Assembly (NCBI RefSeq): GCF_000208745.1
Contig: NC_030855.1
Location: 19,866,616 to 19,930,615, forward strand
DNA length: 64,000 nt
Source: Theobroma cacao
Taxonomy: Eukaryota > Streptophyta > Magnoliopsida > Malvales > Malvaceae
Direction: 5' to 3'
The notes beneath the pieces were generated by a model that saw only the letters and a program-made list of their open reading frames with translations, ran no database searches and was not told the origin of the DNA. Position 1 is the first letter of the stretch. Each line of letters opens with the position of its first letter. The translations under genes and the position numbers were made by a program. Below, in pieces: positions 25,297-37,716 of the stretch.

Positions 25297-26062
25297 GTGA
25301 GCAAGATGATTCACTTTCACTAATGATTTAGTGTCTCTCCTCTCTCATTTGTCACTGTCCAGATAGGTATTACTTTCTTGTTTACTCATCTATGCTGTAT
25401 CTTGAGCTTATAAAAATCCATGCCAGAATATATCACATGCCTATTATCTTTGTATCGATGAGATTCATTCTCCGCATGGTAGGGTTATGATCTGAAGAAT
25501 CAAATCCAACATGCCTTTTTCTATCATTTTGCAAGGATGTAATATGAATCATTTCATTGCTGTAATCATGACAAGATGCTTGCATAATTACTAAAGTCAC
25601 ACTAGTGTCATCCTTTAGTCTAATTAGCTGGATAAAGATTGCATATTAACAGTCCTCTTATCATTTAAATTCATATTTTATCCCAAAATGTTCTTCCCTG
25701 AAACTTAAGAACTTTAAAAGTCGTTGATTTGTCCCTTCCACTCATTTTTAGTTTATTCGGCTGCAAAGCTTCATTGTCACTACTTGACTGCAGCTTTTAT
25801 ATTGGAGCCTTTATTTAGTTTCACATTTAAAAAAAAAAAAAATTTTAGCTGGGCAATTACATCAAAAAAGTTACTTCAATTTTAAAATAGGTGATATCTT
25901 TCTTAATCTTGTCTGGCTGCTGGACTTCCCCAGAACCCAGTTCAATGCTATCTAGATCATACTATGTTCCTTGAGGTCTTGTTAGTGGCATTTACTCAAT
26001 GTAAGTTTTCATTCCCCTTTTCATACTAAATCAACTGACATTGTCAACTGCCTCCTATGCAG
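25297..26062 (+). other. Possible 3' UTR intron of TAF12
   Basis: A good donor GTAG/GTGAGC at 25297 and a good acceptor CCTCCTATGCAG ending at 26062 lie just past the stop codon. Splicing would extend the 3' UTR into 26063 onward. An exon junction more than 55 bases after the stop (66 bases here) can trigger nonsense-mediated decay. Only splice-site sequence supports this. Confidence 0.3.
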
Positions 26063-28523
26063 GTTATGGTAACTGAAGCTTAAGTTGTAGTAGATTGACA
26101 AAAGCAAAAGCTGTAATTATTTGGTAAGTATCAGAGGCATGGATCAACTTGTGGAAAAGATCACACCATTTGACCATCTAATTTATCATTTTCTATTCAT
26201 GATTTATGAGGTGAGCAAGACTATATCGATGGGAGCCATAAGGAGAGTTTGTTCCCCAGTCTAAGCTTTTCTGCCTTGGGTGGCATCATAGAGCTTGGAT
26301 GGGTGCGCGTTGTATTCTTCTTTATTATTTATTTGAAAATTATATTTTTCCCTGATTTTACTTGTTGCCCCATTTGATTTCTAGATACTATAAACTACTA
26401 GGCTGTCTAAGCACGTTGTTTCAGTGATTGATTTGTTAGGTTAAATTCTTTTCATTGAATGGTCCATTCTTGCAACATGTCTTCATCTACGGGCGTGGAG
26501 CTCTGTTCATTACATCTTTAGATGTTAAAATGCTAGTTAATATACCAAACACTTTTTCTTTTTATAAAGCCTGGAAAGTAACAAGTATAAGAAAGAAGCA
26601 GTTTTTTTATTTATTTGTAATTGTCACAACCTGCCACGATGTTTCCCTGTGATTTGGGAAGGATTAGAGTTGCAGTTCCATGTGACTCAATGTGCGGGCA
26701 ATTTTCTGTTTTGATTCCTGTAATGAGGTTCCAACTTCCACGGAAACAAGACAAAGCTTGCCATGCATAATATTCCAGGCAAGGAGTGGATTTTCATAGC
26801 TGAATTTGTTTCACTTTCCATGTTTCTTTTTAACAATGTTCTCCAATCATAACTTTTCAAAAACAACAATGAGCTTAAAAAGTAAATAAATTGATTATTA
26901 TATTCATCCATTCAATCAAATTCTCCAGAAACACACCCTGCCTTATTCCCTGGCCCGAGTTACAACAAAAATGGTGGCCTAGGCCTCTAAGCTCTTTTCG
27001 TCTCTGCATACTAGACAAAAATGCATATTAAACATGCCCGAGTTACAACAAAAATGGATTTTATAATATTAAACAGGACTGGAATGCATAGGCACTAGAC
27101 AAAGCAAGAATAAAATTGGAGAGTTAATGAGAGGAAAGAACTCAATTCTAAATTCCTTAATTAAAAACAAAAAATCATCATTAATCTAACTGCCTTACGA
27201 AATCTTATGAACCTTAAAATCAAATCTTAATTCATTTCCGTGTCAAACTAAACATCATTCCATTCATGTCGGCTTCAGACCAAGCTTTTGCTACTGTCAT
27301 GCTTTGTCTTTGTAAGGTGCCTAACCCTTATCAGAAATGCAAGTACTATGATAAATCAGTATGTATGGCAGTGACTTGGTAAATAAGGCCCTGTCTTACT
27401 AGCAAAGAAGAGGTTTTACAACTTTTAACATATTTATAAATTAAAGATTTATTTAGTTACCATTATAATTTTTACTCATACATGTAAGTTTATATTTAAT
27501 CTCTCAAATAAGGTAATTATAGGCTAAAAACCCCATGATGGTGGTCACTGCCGGAGGGTGTCATACACATTGCTTATTTGCAAGCCCTGAAGATGTTTTC
27601 AAGCATCAACTCTCTGTATATATGAACATAGGAGTGCAAAAGGGAGAGAATAAAATAATAATAATATTGATTTGCATTCTGCATGTGTTGTGAATATAAA
27701 TGATGAATAGGATCCATTGAAACTTGTCCAAGGAGAACAAATCGGTTTCTACCTTATAAAACTTTTGATCAGGGTTTTACCAAATCCCTGACAAATCCCT
27801 CATGTCGACCTACAAGAATGTGAATGTGCTTGAATTTAATGAAAGTCTTCTCTCTGCAAATGTACAGCTGTGAAAGGAAATCAATTTCCATGCATCACTC
27901 AATTCCATGAGAAACCAGACCAAGGAAAAAGGAACATGACTGCTCTGACAATAAAGGGTCCAACAAAGCCTTTAAACTTTGTGGTTTAAATCAACCAATC
28001 GTTCGGAAGCCAGTGTACAATTTTGAGATATGAAAGGGGAAATAACTAATGCAAGATTCCACGGGCAGAGAGAGAGAGAGATTAGGTATAATCTGGAAGG
28101 CTACTATTTAGTTCTCATGTGTGTATATTAAAATAATAGTTAGGTTTCCATGCACCAAGATTGGGACCATTGCCTTTTTCTTTTTCTTTTATTTCCCAAT
28201 ATTTGATCAAGTTGATGTTCATTAATTAAAGGACCCACCTTATTTTTAATTGAAGAGATTCTCTACTTTATTATCTTTGTCCTATGGCCCAATTTTGTAT
28301 CATTAACTTTTTAGGGAAATTTGCTATTTAAATATGAGAATCGACAGCTTACGCAAGGAATTAAAGGAAGGGAAAAGCGATCTCCTATCGTGAAGGTGCG
28401 AGTTAGTGGTATTAATTTTAGCAATAAAAATCTTTTTATGGGTTACTTTACTAATTTAGAATTCAATTATAATTGTTAACTTTGTAGAGATTCGAGATTT
28501 CAGAAATGGGAAGGGGTCATCCT

Positions 28524-28562
<39 letters not shown>

Positions 28563-30150
28563 TAATTTGTTAGTTAGAATCAGAAAATTTAAGGAAAAAT
28601 ATGGGTCTGCTTTCCAATCCTTTGCTCCATATGTTGTTTCAAGATGAAAGTAAAAATTGAAGGTGAAAACCCCGCCTTAGGTTTCTAATTGGATGCGTTG
28701 TCACCTGATTTTTGTTCAAGGACAGAAAAGACAATGGATTGACTTCATGATTCGAGAGTAAGCAAACAGAGGCCAGACCTCCAGAGTATAGTACAAAGGG
28801 AAGCTTGGCATCAATTCATTCCGCCTTACAGTTCACTGCAATCATTTTACAGAGGAGTAAAATTGGAGTGAATATGCCAGTCTACCACCCATGAATCATG
28901 ATAATATTGCCTTGTCGTTTATGGTTGAATGGTAGGGTTGCAGCCTCCTATAAAAATAAAAGTGAGTAGGTTGGCCATTCATCCTATTATTTACTGCATA
29001 AAATGAACATCTGGAGCCCCATTTTTTGTCTCATTGCAAGCACACAAAATGCAGAGTTTTGAGGATTGATTCTCTTGTCATTGTTCAAGCGTGGTATAAT
29101 TATTGTTTCACCATAGTTTATTATTAGTAGAAATCATTCGCATGGATTCCTACATCTTGTCTTTTTTATAGCCTGAGAGGGTTCCCCTACTATTATCTCA
29201 GCTATTGTTGGATGCATCTCATATTCACCTTATAGGAAAAATATGAAATTTTGGGTATAGGGCCAATTTAGGAGCCACGACATGAGAGCAACAAGTAATT
29301 AGTGAAAAAAAGTTGGCACGACGATAATGATGTGAATAGCTGAATAATCCTTAGTTTAAATATTTAAAAAACACAAAGTGACAAAATGATTTGAACTTAA
29401 TTTGATTGATTTATTTATTTTCATTTGATGAAACTGGACCAAGTGCTAATGGCTGTAATTAAGTTTAAAAGCAAAAGAAATTCTGTCAAAAAATAAATAA
29501 ATAACAGCAGCACACCCTTCTGAAATCAAATGAAATCTTTCTCAATTTTTGTGAAATGTTCAAACAATGTGATGGGGACATCTTGGCAGATCATATGGTA
29601 ACGTTCTATTACTCAGGTTGTTTGTTGTTAGCATCAGCTGAGCATTTGACCATAGTAAATGGTTGATGGATCTACTGATGATCAATCAAGGTCCTGTAAA
29701 TGCATGGCAAGGATGGTACATACTTTGGTTGGTTAGCTTTTGTACTGTGAGAAGCTATAAATTTTCAACCAACTTTCAAGCTCATGAAAGAAAGTTAGCT
29801 TGAGAGGGAAAAGCAGCCAGGACTTGACGAGAAAGGCAGGTGAATGTAATATAATACAAGGTTAAATGGAAAAAATGTCTATTGAGCTATCATCATCACC
29901 AACATCCAATATTCTAATACCTGTGTGTATTCGTTGGTGTAATTTAATAAATTTCTAGTTGGAAGGTTTTTCGTGCCTGTCATTTATATTGCTATATAAT
30001 ACTGTTGAGAGCAAAACAGATAGTCCCTTTTGCACATGCAACCAAAGCCTTTAAATGAACATTTTTATAGCTTTTATTTATAAATTTGAAAGGTGAAACA
30101 TGTTTATGAATGAAATGAGGAATTACAGATCCACCACCTACTGACCGGGG
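26063..30150. other. Intergenic DNA between TAF12 and the TT2-like MYB
   Basis: About 4 kb of AT-rich DNA. The first few hundred bases may be TAF12 3' UTR. I see a TA microsatellite near 28529-28558 and a short GA run near 28069-28082. No gene, RNA gene or transposon with definable ends was recognised. The last kilobase is presumably MYB promoter. Confidence 0.5.
28529..28558. repeat. TA microsatellite
   Basis: About 15 uninterrupted AT units in intergenic DNA. Confidence 0.9.
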
Positions 30151-30154
30151 AGAC

Positions 30155-30164
30155 TATATAAATA
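30155..30164 (+). promoter_or_regulatory. TATA box of the TT2-like MYB gene
   Basis: TATATAAATA lies 179 bases before the MYB ATG. An ACCTACT (AC-like) sequence sits just upstream near 30136-30142, of the sort MYB proteins bind. A leader of about 150 bases would follow. Confidence 0.55.
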
Positions 30165-30342
30165 TAGGAGCAACGTATCAAGTTTTAGCACACCAGATAC
30201 AGCGTCTTATTTCTCTCCCTGTCCTGGCCCAACTCCTAGGGAACTAATAACAAAATAATCACTGGCCTACACACTGAGAAAGAACTAGAGAAAGCTAGAG
30301 GAAATAGATAGAGCTGTGTGTTTCTTGAAGAGTTGCTTGGAG

Positions 30343-31661
30343 ATGGGGAGGAGTCCTTGCTGCTCAAAAGAAGGATTGAATAGAGGAGCGTGGACAGCAA
30401 TGGAAGACAGAATACTGAAAGACTACATTAAAATCCATGGTGAAGGACAATGGAGAAACCTTCCAAAAAGAGCTGGTGAGAGAGAGAATTTGGATTAGGT
30501 TTGAACTTGGAACTAATCTGAAACTTCAAACAAGAAATTGTTAAAGCTAAAGTTGTGCTACATGTATGGCTCATGCAGGTCTTAAAAGATGCGGGAAGAG
30601 TTGCAGGCTCAGGTGGCTTAATTATCTGAGACCTGATATCAAGAGAGGGAACATTACTCGTGATGAAGAGGAACTCATCATCAGGCTTCACAAGCTACTG
30701 GGAAACAGGTTGGAATTCTCTTTTTCCCCTTTCCACCCCATTTTTTTTTTTATGCAAAACTGATACGACACAATTATTCAGTACTGCATTATTGGCCAAC
30801 AAAATCAAACTTCTGACAGGTATGAGGAATCATGGAGGTTACTGTCAAACGTCATATTGGTTTAAAAGTAATGCACTTTGCGTAATGATAAATATTTACA
30901 CAAATGCCTTTAAAACAGATCTAAAAAGCTTATTCCCTGTCTGTTCTTGTTCCTCATTTTTTAGTGCTACGGAAAAGGAGCATCACCTATTAATTGATGC
31001 TGATGGCAATTTATGTGTTGAGTGCAGATGGTCTTTAATAGCTGGGAGGCTTCCAGGGCGAACAGACAATGAAATCAAGAACTATTGGAACACCAACATC
31101 GGCAAAAAATTGCAAGACAAACAAAGCCGCTCCTTAAGTAACCGTAAACCATCAAATCGATCCCAACAGAAGGCTAATCCCACCATTGAAACATCCGCCA
31201 GGCTGCCTTCTGAAGCAAAATTGACTTCATGCGTGATCAGGACCAAGGCAACAAGGTGCACAAAAGTGTTCATTAATGTCCCAGAACCGCAGCTTGAAGA
31301 CACTTATAAGCCATCAGTGCTGCGACCCTTTCCGCTCCCCGAGGAACCTGAATCATCAGAATTTGTTCCCAAGGAGGATAATGATCCATCGAATCTCATG
31401 ATCGACCTCGAGGTAGATGAGAATTTTTTATCAGAATTTCTCAACTCTGAATTCTCACAGCTACAGCCATCTCATTTCCAAAACAAAGGAGATAGTTACA
31501 GTAACAGTGACACATGTGACCCAGGCCAATATTCATCAACAAATTCTGATCAATCCCTCTTCCTCTCTAATGATATGATGCAAGACGCAGATTTTACATC
31601 CATGGCTTCTTTAATGGAGTCTGAATTGGACTGGCTGCAAGACCAAGCAGATCCAAATTAG
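30343..31661 (+). CDS. R2R3-MYB, subgroup 5 (TT2/MYB123-like)
   Basis: Three exons (30343-30475, 30579-30708, 31028-31661) give 298 residues. Both introns sit at the standard R2R3-MYB positions (after the first base of Gly45, within Arg88). R2 has tryptophans at 17, 37 and 57; R3 has Ile70, Trp89 and Trp108. The bHLH-contact signature in R3 is complete: Glu76, Leu77, Arg80, Leu84, Leu91, Arg95. The C-terminal half has VIRTKATRC at 157-165, the subgroup 5 hallmark, and an acidic end (SELDWLQDQ) that suits an activator. TT2-type factors work with a TT8-type bHLH and TTG1 WD40 protein to switch on late flavonoid genes such as BANYULS/ANR for proanthocyanidins. The start is the first ATG (MGRSPCC). 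Whether it truly controls tannins cannot be read from sequence. Confidence 0.93.
31054..31074 (+). promoter_or_regulatory. Candidate miR858 target site in the TT2-like MYB
   Basis: The R3 coding stretch around GGGCGAACAGACAATGAAA pairs well with miR858 as I recall it. By eye there are two mismatches and one G:U pair, with none near the cleavage position. miR858 is known to target flavonoid MYBs at this place. Confidence 0.4.
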
Positions 31662-33070
31662 TCAAACCTAGCCGTAGCAGCCTCCAGAATCGCCGAAAAC
31701 TCTATGTGTTGAATACATGCATGTTACTGTTGAAATCTCATGATGTATATATTAGACTTAAGACATATTGTACTAGTGAAGTGGTTTTCTTGATCATGAT
31801 CTGGCCCTGACCATGCTTGGTTAAACTATATGTACAAGGAATCTTTCTTTTCTGGTCCTTCTCTTAGCTTGGCTCTTATTGGTGGCACTTCAAAGTTCAA
31901 ATCATAGCAATAATGGGAGTCAATTTTTATATATATGTACGAATCCAATGAAAAGGCTTGCTTGATCATCATCTGTTTCTTTTTCCCTCCCCTCGTTCCA
32001 GATTCATTCATTTTTCTTTTCTTTGTCCTTTTTCCAAATCTTTTTGTTGGCGGATAATTAATATGACAAGGTCGATGAGGTGGAAAACTAAGATACTGAT
32101 AGTATTGTCAGCTCAAACTTGAAAGAATTAAAACAAACTTTGGTTATGACCAAGTTTTATAAGAAAATTGGCCATTGCATACAGTGGTCGACTGGGGGTT
32201 CAAATCATAATTCTGTTTCATGCACTTTAAATGCATTGTATTATAATATCTCATCTCACATCAAATGTGAATGTAATTATTAAAATTTATATAACAATTT
32301 AAATCAATCATTACTAATAATTTGACCTTAGACTTTTAAAGATCAAGTGATTTAAATTTAAAAAATTAACTAATGCTTGAACTTGGGTCATCTAAAGGTG
32401 GAGTGAGGCTTCAATTATGACGGTCAAATTACTAGTTCTGATTTGGTACCTCACCTCATTCTGTCCTTTGAAGAAATTCAATTCTGGAACGGGCCAGCCA
32501 ATGGAGGAGACAATTCCCACGATCGGCGTGATCCATCTATGGTGATTCCTTCTATTTCCAAGTTTGGATCTTTTTCATTAATTTTTTTATTCCTTATCAA
32601 TTAATAAATAGTAATTGTCTAATATCATATATGTAGCATAATTGTCAAATTCATTATATTTTACTAGACAGAAAATCTTGTATATGTTTTTTAATACTTT
32701 AACGGGTATGCAAAAGAGTACACAATATAAAAATTTTGACTACCATTGCCACCTCTCATGTGCAACTGCCTTTCTAAGTCCAAACCATGGAGATGAATAA
32801 AGTATAATTTATCACAAGGCTTACCGGTGGCAATAATTAATTTTCAATTTACTCAAAGTCTACTTGTGAAATCATTTCGAAAAATCATTTAAAGTCAGAA
32901 TTTTTAAATTGTTATAATTAGATGAGGGTTCAGAATATATAATATTGAATAATAATACAATTTTAGTAGAATAATAAATATTTAAATCGTTACAATATAA
33001 TAATGTTAAAAAAATCTGATCAAATTAATCGATCAAATTGTTTGAATCAAAAATTTGGTGTACTTAGTTC
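31662..33070. other. MYB 3' region and intergenic DNA
   Basis: AT-rich, with the MYB 3' UTR at the left end. No gene or definable transposon was seen up to the LINE insertion at 33.07 kb. Confidence 0.5.
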
Positions 33071-33088
33071 AACAAGAGAGGTCATATC
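33071..33088 (+). repeat. Left target-site duplication of the LINE
   Basis: An 18-base sequence, AACAAGAGAGGTCATATC, that recurs with one change at 34542-34559 directly after the LINE poly(A) tail. Confidence 0.85.
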
Positions 33089-34541
33089 AAGAACTGAGTC
33101 AGGGGGCAGTTGAGAGAATATGGGGAATAGGAGACTAGGTTGGACTATGTCGCCAGCAGTGGGGAGCAGTGGGGGTTTTTTATGTTGTTGGGATGATGAG
33201 TTCTTCAAGATGGAAAAGGAAATTGTGGAAAAGAGGTTTATTTTATTAGTGGGTTGCATAATTGGGCAAAAAGTTAACGTCGGCATAGGAAATGTGCATG
33301 TGCCTAATTCAGATGCTGAAAGGTTAGTGCTATGGGAGACCTAAGAGCAATTTTCAGAGAAAAGGACATCCCCTGGTGTGTGGGGGGAGATTTTAATGTT
33401 GTTCGCTATGTGGATGAAAGAGTAAGGATTGAAGCTAATGAAAGGTCAATGGCTGAATTCACCGACTTTATTGAGGAATGTGGCTTTGTTGACTCACCTA
33501 CGGCTGGAGGGAAGTTTACTTGGACAAGTAATAGGGAAGTGGTTTCGTTTAGTAGATTAGATCGCTTTTTGATTTCTATTGAGATTTTGGAGGCTTGCCA
33601 CAGCATTCAACAATTATGCCTTCCTCGATTTATTTCAGATTTGACCACGGAAGAGGTGATCTGGGACGCCAAACCGTTTCGGGACTTTCTTGAGTTGCTT
33701 AATGATCAAACCTTAGGTAAGGACTTCTGAGACAGATTAATCTGGAAGTATTCAACAAGTGGTGACTATAGCTCAAAATCCTTTTGTCGAGCGGTGGAGA
33801 AGCAGAATCATTCATGATCGGATATGTGGAGTCAAATATGGGAGGGTCTAGCCCTCCTCAAGATCGAAGCCTTATGTTGGCTAATGTTAAAAGGGAAGCT
33901 ACCTGTGAAACTGGAGCTAGCTAATACAGGCATCATTCGACAAGACAATACTACCTGCGTTCTATGCAAAACGGAAAACCCTATTGATTAAAAGAGTGGA
34001 TTCATGGGCAGAACCAACCCCCAGTAGTCTTAAGATGAACGTTGACATCGCTGCTAGTGGTTGCCCAAACAAGGTAGGGATTGGGGGCGTGCTAAGGGAT
34101 GACAAAGGTACTATCCTCCTCCTGTTTTCTCCTTGGGTGGGAGTTACCGATTCCAACTCAGCAGAGTTGTTAGCCATATGGAAGGGCTTCCAGATGGTTG
34201 CTGCCTCGAGGTGGGCTAACACTCATAGTATTTTTTTTTAGAGTGATTCCCTTAACGCTGTATCTTGGGTTCTTAACCCTTAAAAGGTCCCTTGGAAGCT
34301 TTGAGTATTGTAATAAGAATTGAGAGTCTAGAATCTAGGATAACCACTTGGAGCTTGAGGAAAATTCCTCATTTAGCGAATGGGGTTGCTGATAGCTTCG
34401 CAAAATCTGAAATTGGCAGACATAGCGACTTGATATGGCTTATTTGTGATGATGTTGCAAATTTGAGCAGGTAAATTCTCTGCTCCCAGTGATTTTTTTA
34501 ATGGCTTAAAAGCAATATAACGTCTACCTTTAAAAAAAAAA
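33089..34541 (+). mobile_element. Dead L1-type LINE, 5'-truncated and internally deleted
   Basis: A non-LTR retrotransposon relic reading left to right. First comes an APE-like endonuclease fragment (33110-33600) with WCVGGDFNVVRY. Then the frame breaks, and a reverse-transcriptase-associated zinc-binding segment follows (33730-33980, CVLCK). Last is an RNase H-like domain (33984-34474) with GIGGVLRDD and HLANGVADSFAKS. The reverse transcriptase core is missing, so the element cannot copy itself. Frames shift several times. A short A tail (about 34532-34543) and an 18-base duplication with one mismatch frame the insert, as expected for LINE integration. Confidence 0.9.
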
Positions 34542-34559
34542 AACAAGAAAGGTCATATC
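34542..34559 (+). repeat. Right target-site duplication of the LINE
   Basis: AACAAGAAAGGTCATATC; 17 of 18 bases match the left copy at 33071-33088. Confidence 0.85.
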
Positions 34560-35654
34560 GTTCTCAAGTTGAATCTTTTTTTTTATTTGAAAATTTTGAA
34601 TTGATTGGACTGAATTTTTGTAATTAAAAACCAACAGCCCCATCGATTCAATCCCCAATTCGGTTTTTAAATTTGATAATTTAATTAAATTGATTAGAAA
34701 TTCCATATATGAAAAAGAAAGAAAAAAACAAGATAAATTTGTTTCTTTCCCCAAAATGTTGAGATTTTAACCTTCTGAACTGGACGAATTCGTACAAGTA
34801 GTAAAATCATCATTATTACTAAAGCATAATTACCGTTTCTTTATACTAAGGAAATCCAATTATTTTTACTATTATGCTCTCGCTTTCCCATTCTGGCTGC
34901 CTGGATTGTCGGTCTTTGATGTTGGTTAGTGCTTCCCTTGCTGGAGAACAAGAGTAGCCTTGCTAGGGCTTTGTCTTTTGTCGTGGGTTTAGGATTGATT
35001 GGGGGGGTCCAACTAAATACTAATACCATAACGAATATTAATTTAATTATGGATTTAAAATAAGTTTTTTTTTAAAAAAAAAAATAGGGAGTAGGAGTCC
35101 CATAAATAAGTGATGTAGGGTGCCCAAATTATTTGATACATCGGTAACATATTTTAAAATGACCCACTACTTGCTGGATTTGATCCTACATTATGAAGAC
35201 AATTCATTCAATTCAATTATTAAAATGTGTCTTTTGCTTAGGTGAGATTTGATCTACTATTTCTTAACGTTGTACAGATTTAAGGTTTGAAAGAGAAAGA
35301 AAGATTTTATAATGAATTTAATAATTGCACCAAGTGCATAAGTGCATATCTTTCCATTTTTTTTAAAAAAATTATTAAAAGTAAAAGACTTTGGAAATCC
35401 CAATCATATTGTTTTTTAATATAAGAATTCATATTTGATTGGTACGCGTATATGGGTCGGTGCATCTAGCATATAACAATATTTGTTTAGCTCAAATCAA
35501 ACTATATAACTAATTAGAGCTTTATGACATTGCCAGGATTAGCTGGCTCACCTCATCGTTCTCATATCACCAAGTTCTTGTTTTTAATTCGGTGGAATTT
35601 TACATGATAAATAATGTTATTGAATAGCAAATGATCACTTTTAAGAAACTTTTG

Positions 35655-35698
<44 letters not shown>

Positions 35699-35921
35699 CA
35701 TTTTTAGTTAAAATAGCATAGCATACTAACGCTCGGAAACAGTTAAAAACGTCATCATTATTCATTACTTGTGTCAATGGTTTAAAAAATTTACTCCAAT
35801 GCTATTGCTTCCATCTCTCCCATCTTTTTACAAATAAAAAAAGAATTACACCAAAAATAGTCACGTTTTTTATTAGAAGATCCTCTATTCGAGGAAAAAG
35901 TGATTCAAATTTCAAAGCAAA
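34560..35921. other. Non-coding DNA between the LINE and the copia remnant
   Basis: AT-rich sequence without a recognisable gene. A TA microsatellite lies near 35660-35692. The copia remnant begins abruptly near 35.92 kb and I see no LTR ahead of it. Confidence 0.45.
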
Positions 35922-36081
35922 ATAGCTGAAAGAAGACATAAAGAGTATAGTTTAAACTGGTCTTACCTTAATGCCCTACGCTTCCATGCCTCTCAATTTC
36001 TAGTCCTATTATTTTTCTATTGTTGTGTACCTTCTAAATAGGTTACTCTCTTCTCTCTTTGGTAACAAAACTCCCTATGAG

Positions 36082-36269
36082 CAGTGACAAAGTTAAGATT
36101 TTAGGTTTAAGGGGACAAAAATGAAAATTTTAATATTTGAAAAGACGAAATTATAAAATTTTTAAAAAATAAAAATAAAATTTTAAAATAAAACAATGCA
36201 AAAAAAATATAAAGTTTTAAAATTTTGGGGGGCAGAGGCCCCTACTAACCCCCCTTCCCTCCGCCTCTA
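36082..36269. mobile_element. 188-bp hAT-like MITE in the copia integrase
   Basis: The insert separates two copia integrase pieces. It is flanked by 8-base copies, CCTATGAG (36074-36081) and CCTATAAG (36270-36277), with one mismatch. Its ends, CAGTGACAAAG and the complement of CTCCGCCTCTA, are weakly inverted and recall the CAGTGGCGGAG ends of common plant hAT MITEs. An 8-base duplication is the hAT signature. Confidence 0.7.
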
Positions 36270-36321
36270 CCTATAAGTAACTTTACAATCAAAAACAAAA
36301 CCATCATAAATAAAAAATATT

Positions 36322-36886
36322 GGGAAAAATACCCTTACTTATTAAATTTTGATCAAAATTACACGAAAATTTATTAGTTTTCGAAATGGATACTCTACCC
36401 GAAAAAACTATTTTTCGCTAGACACGTAGGTCTAGTTGTTAGCCAACTGTTAGTATTTCTGTCAACTTACTAATGTGACAAGGATAAAAAAATAATTTTA
36501 TCCTTAATTAATTTTTATAATTACTATTATATTTTCATTATTTTTTTTAAAAAAAGCTCCCCATGTGGGAGCATTGGTGCTCCCTTAAGAAGCCCTAGAT
36601 CAAGCTCTCTAGGGGAGCACCGATCTAGTGCTCTCCTCCTTGATCACTGCTCCACTCCCTTGGGAGCACCAGCCGATGCTCCCCTTTTTTGGTGAGATCA
36701 GTGTTGCCTATTTTTTAAAAAAATATATATAATAATAATTTTTTAAATTAATAAAAAGGGTATTTTAGTCTTTTCATAACTTTTGTTAACGGTATTTGTA
36801 TTCTTAGAGCGAAGTGTCTATTCTAAAAACTAATGGATCTCCGTGTAATTTCGATCAAAAGTTAAAAAGGTAAGGATATTTTACTC
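36322..36886. mobile_element. 565-bp Mutator-like MITE with long inverted ends
   Basis: The two ends are inverted copies over about 75 bases: one begins GGGAAAAATACCCTTAC, the other (reversed) GAGTAAAATATCCTTAC. Flanks AAAAATATT (36313-36321) and AAAAAAATT (36887-36895) make a 9-base duplication with one mismatch, the Mutator pattern. The flanking copia protein reads straight across once the insert is removed. No transposase is encoded. The centre holds GGGAGCAC/GTGCTCCC motifs in both orientations. Confidence 0.8.
36556..36683. repeat. Inverted GGGAGCAC motifs inside the Mutator-like MITE
   Basis: GGGAGCA/TGCTCCC recur at least three times each way in a GC-richer core, so the RNA or single strand could fold into several hairpins. 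Confidence 0.65.
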
Positions 36887-37716
36887 AAAAAAATTTGGTT
36901 GTCTATGTTATTTAAGGTAAAGACCTTATGTCGCTCATAAACGTCATAAAGAATTCAAACTTTTTATTTTCATTATAAAGTCCAAGAATCAAAATGCTTA
37001 TTTGTGTCTAAATACTATCACTGGTAAAGTTTTTACATCACCATATATGTTTTGTTTGATGAGACATAGTTTCCATTCTCCCGAACACATGGCAATGATC
37101 ATTACAAGATTAGGTCTTCACTTACATCTACCTCTCCTCAAGAATCTCCTAACTCCACTCATACTTTAAACACTTCCGTTACTCATTCTGCTCCTCAAAG
37201 AACTCATCAAATGGTGACAAGATCACAGAATAATATTTTCAAGTCTAAACAATTGAATTTGGTTACTAAATACCCTTTACCTTCAGGCATTGAACCAACA
37301 TGTGCCACTTTTGCTATGAATGATCCTATGTGGAAACAAGTCATGTTAGAAGAACTTATTACCTTCCACAAGAATGACACTTGAGAATTGGTCCCTTAAT
37401 CTTTCAACTGCAGTGTAGTAGGATTCAAATGGCTTGGTATAAAGCTCTCAGCTTATTTATGCCTTTTTATGGTTTTCAAAACTCCATTGCAAACACCTTC
37501 TTATTTGTTTATCATAAAGATAATGTTACAACCTTCGTGTTAGTCTATGTCGATGACTTAATTCTAATAAGGAACTCTCCCTCACTTCTATCTCTATTCA
37601 TTCAAGCTTTATCCAACAAATTTTCTCTCGAAGACTTAGAAAATTTGAACTATTTTCTTGGTGTGGAAGTCATCCCTTCTATCAAAGGCCTCTTTCTTAT
37701 TTCAGCACAAGAACAT

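Noticed and set aside
30660..31027. Open frame running through intron 2 of the TT2-like MYB
   Set aside because: Only the reading spliced from 30708 to 31028 restores the conserved NRWSLIAGR of R3.
32194..32206. GGGGTTCAAATC, resembling a tRNA B box
   Set aside because: No A box at the right distance and no cloverleaf could be drawn.
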